This document shows positions 63,932 to 64,000 of a stretch of DNA of 64,000 nucleotides, one piece after another. The notes under the pieces were generated by a model that had not been told where the DNA came from, searched no databases, and saw nothing but the letters and a program-made list of their open reading frames with translations. The position numbers and the translations under genes were made by a program. Where the stretch lies: assembly GCA_024529925.1 (NCBI GenBank), contig JAFEUB010000775.1, positions 1,622,501-1,686,500 on the forward strand, given 5' to 3'. Source of the stretch: Ophthalmolycus amberensis. Taxonomy: Eukaryota > Chordata > Actinopteri > Perciformes > Zoarcidae. Every line of letters begins with the position of its first letter. The stretch's first letter is position 1.

Positions 63932-64000
63932 CTGGTTCATAAATCCCTGCTGCAGCAGACATTCTAGATGGAAGAGGAGGAGGGATATTCCAGCTGATGT

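Noticed and set aside
1..64000. CRISPR arrays, tRNA/rRNA genes, prokaryotic operons
   Set aside because: No spaced direct repeats of the right size, no tRNA-like A/B-box pair with a cloverleaf and no rRNA signature were seen; the window is vertebrate.

Overview
The window looks like a piece of a teleost fish chromosome, most likely a spiny-rayed (percomorph) fish. Three things point there. The only complete gene encodes a fish-type dopamine D1 receptor. A Rex1/L2-type LINE is present, along with several interspersed repeats I recognise from teleost genomes. The rest is AT-leaning non-coding DNA rich in dinucleotide microsatellites, with no operons, dense genes or other prokaryotic structure.

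Layout. The first ~62 kb holds no gene I can support. It is a gene desert with transposon fossils: an unclassified teleost repeat (2.1-2.4 kb); the 3' end of an endogenous retrovirus on the minus strand (3.2-4.2 kb: LTR, a short Env tail and the end of an integrase); a decayed hAT transposon on the minus strand (5.9-6.8 kb); LINE tails (7.0, 11.2 and 12.5-13.0 kb); further teleost repeats (7.7, 14.8 and 35.0 kb); a MITE-like unit (31.9-32.2 kb); a 5'-truncated Rex1/L2-like LINE with a nearly open reverse transcriptase frame (35.6-37.8 kb); and a repeat split by a ~615 bp insertion (54.3-55.0 kb). Microsatellites are scattered throughout. A perfect 21-bp-arm hairpin (46.5 kb) and a perfect 20-bp palindrome (8.25 kb) are not explained by any of these.

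The right end (62,278-63,666, minus strand) carries the full single-exon coding sequence of drd1, 462 codons. A strong splice acceptor lies just upstream of its start codon, with a matching donor 252 bp further up. This suggests a 5'UTR intron, as in mammalian DRD1; splicing would create a short overlapping upstream ORF. The desert therefore lies 3' of drd1, where long-range regulatory elements may sit. A few repeat-free, homeodomain-site-rich stretches are offered as weak candidates.

I found no evidence of a previously undescribed biological system. The most useful observations are the mobile-element fossils, the nested insertions, the hairpin and the drd1 5'UTR structure. All family assignments were made by eye from translated motifs and remembered family signatures, without any database search.
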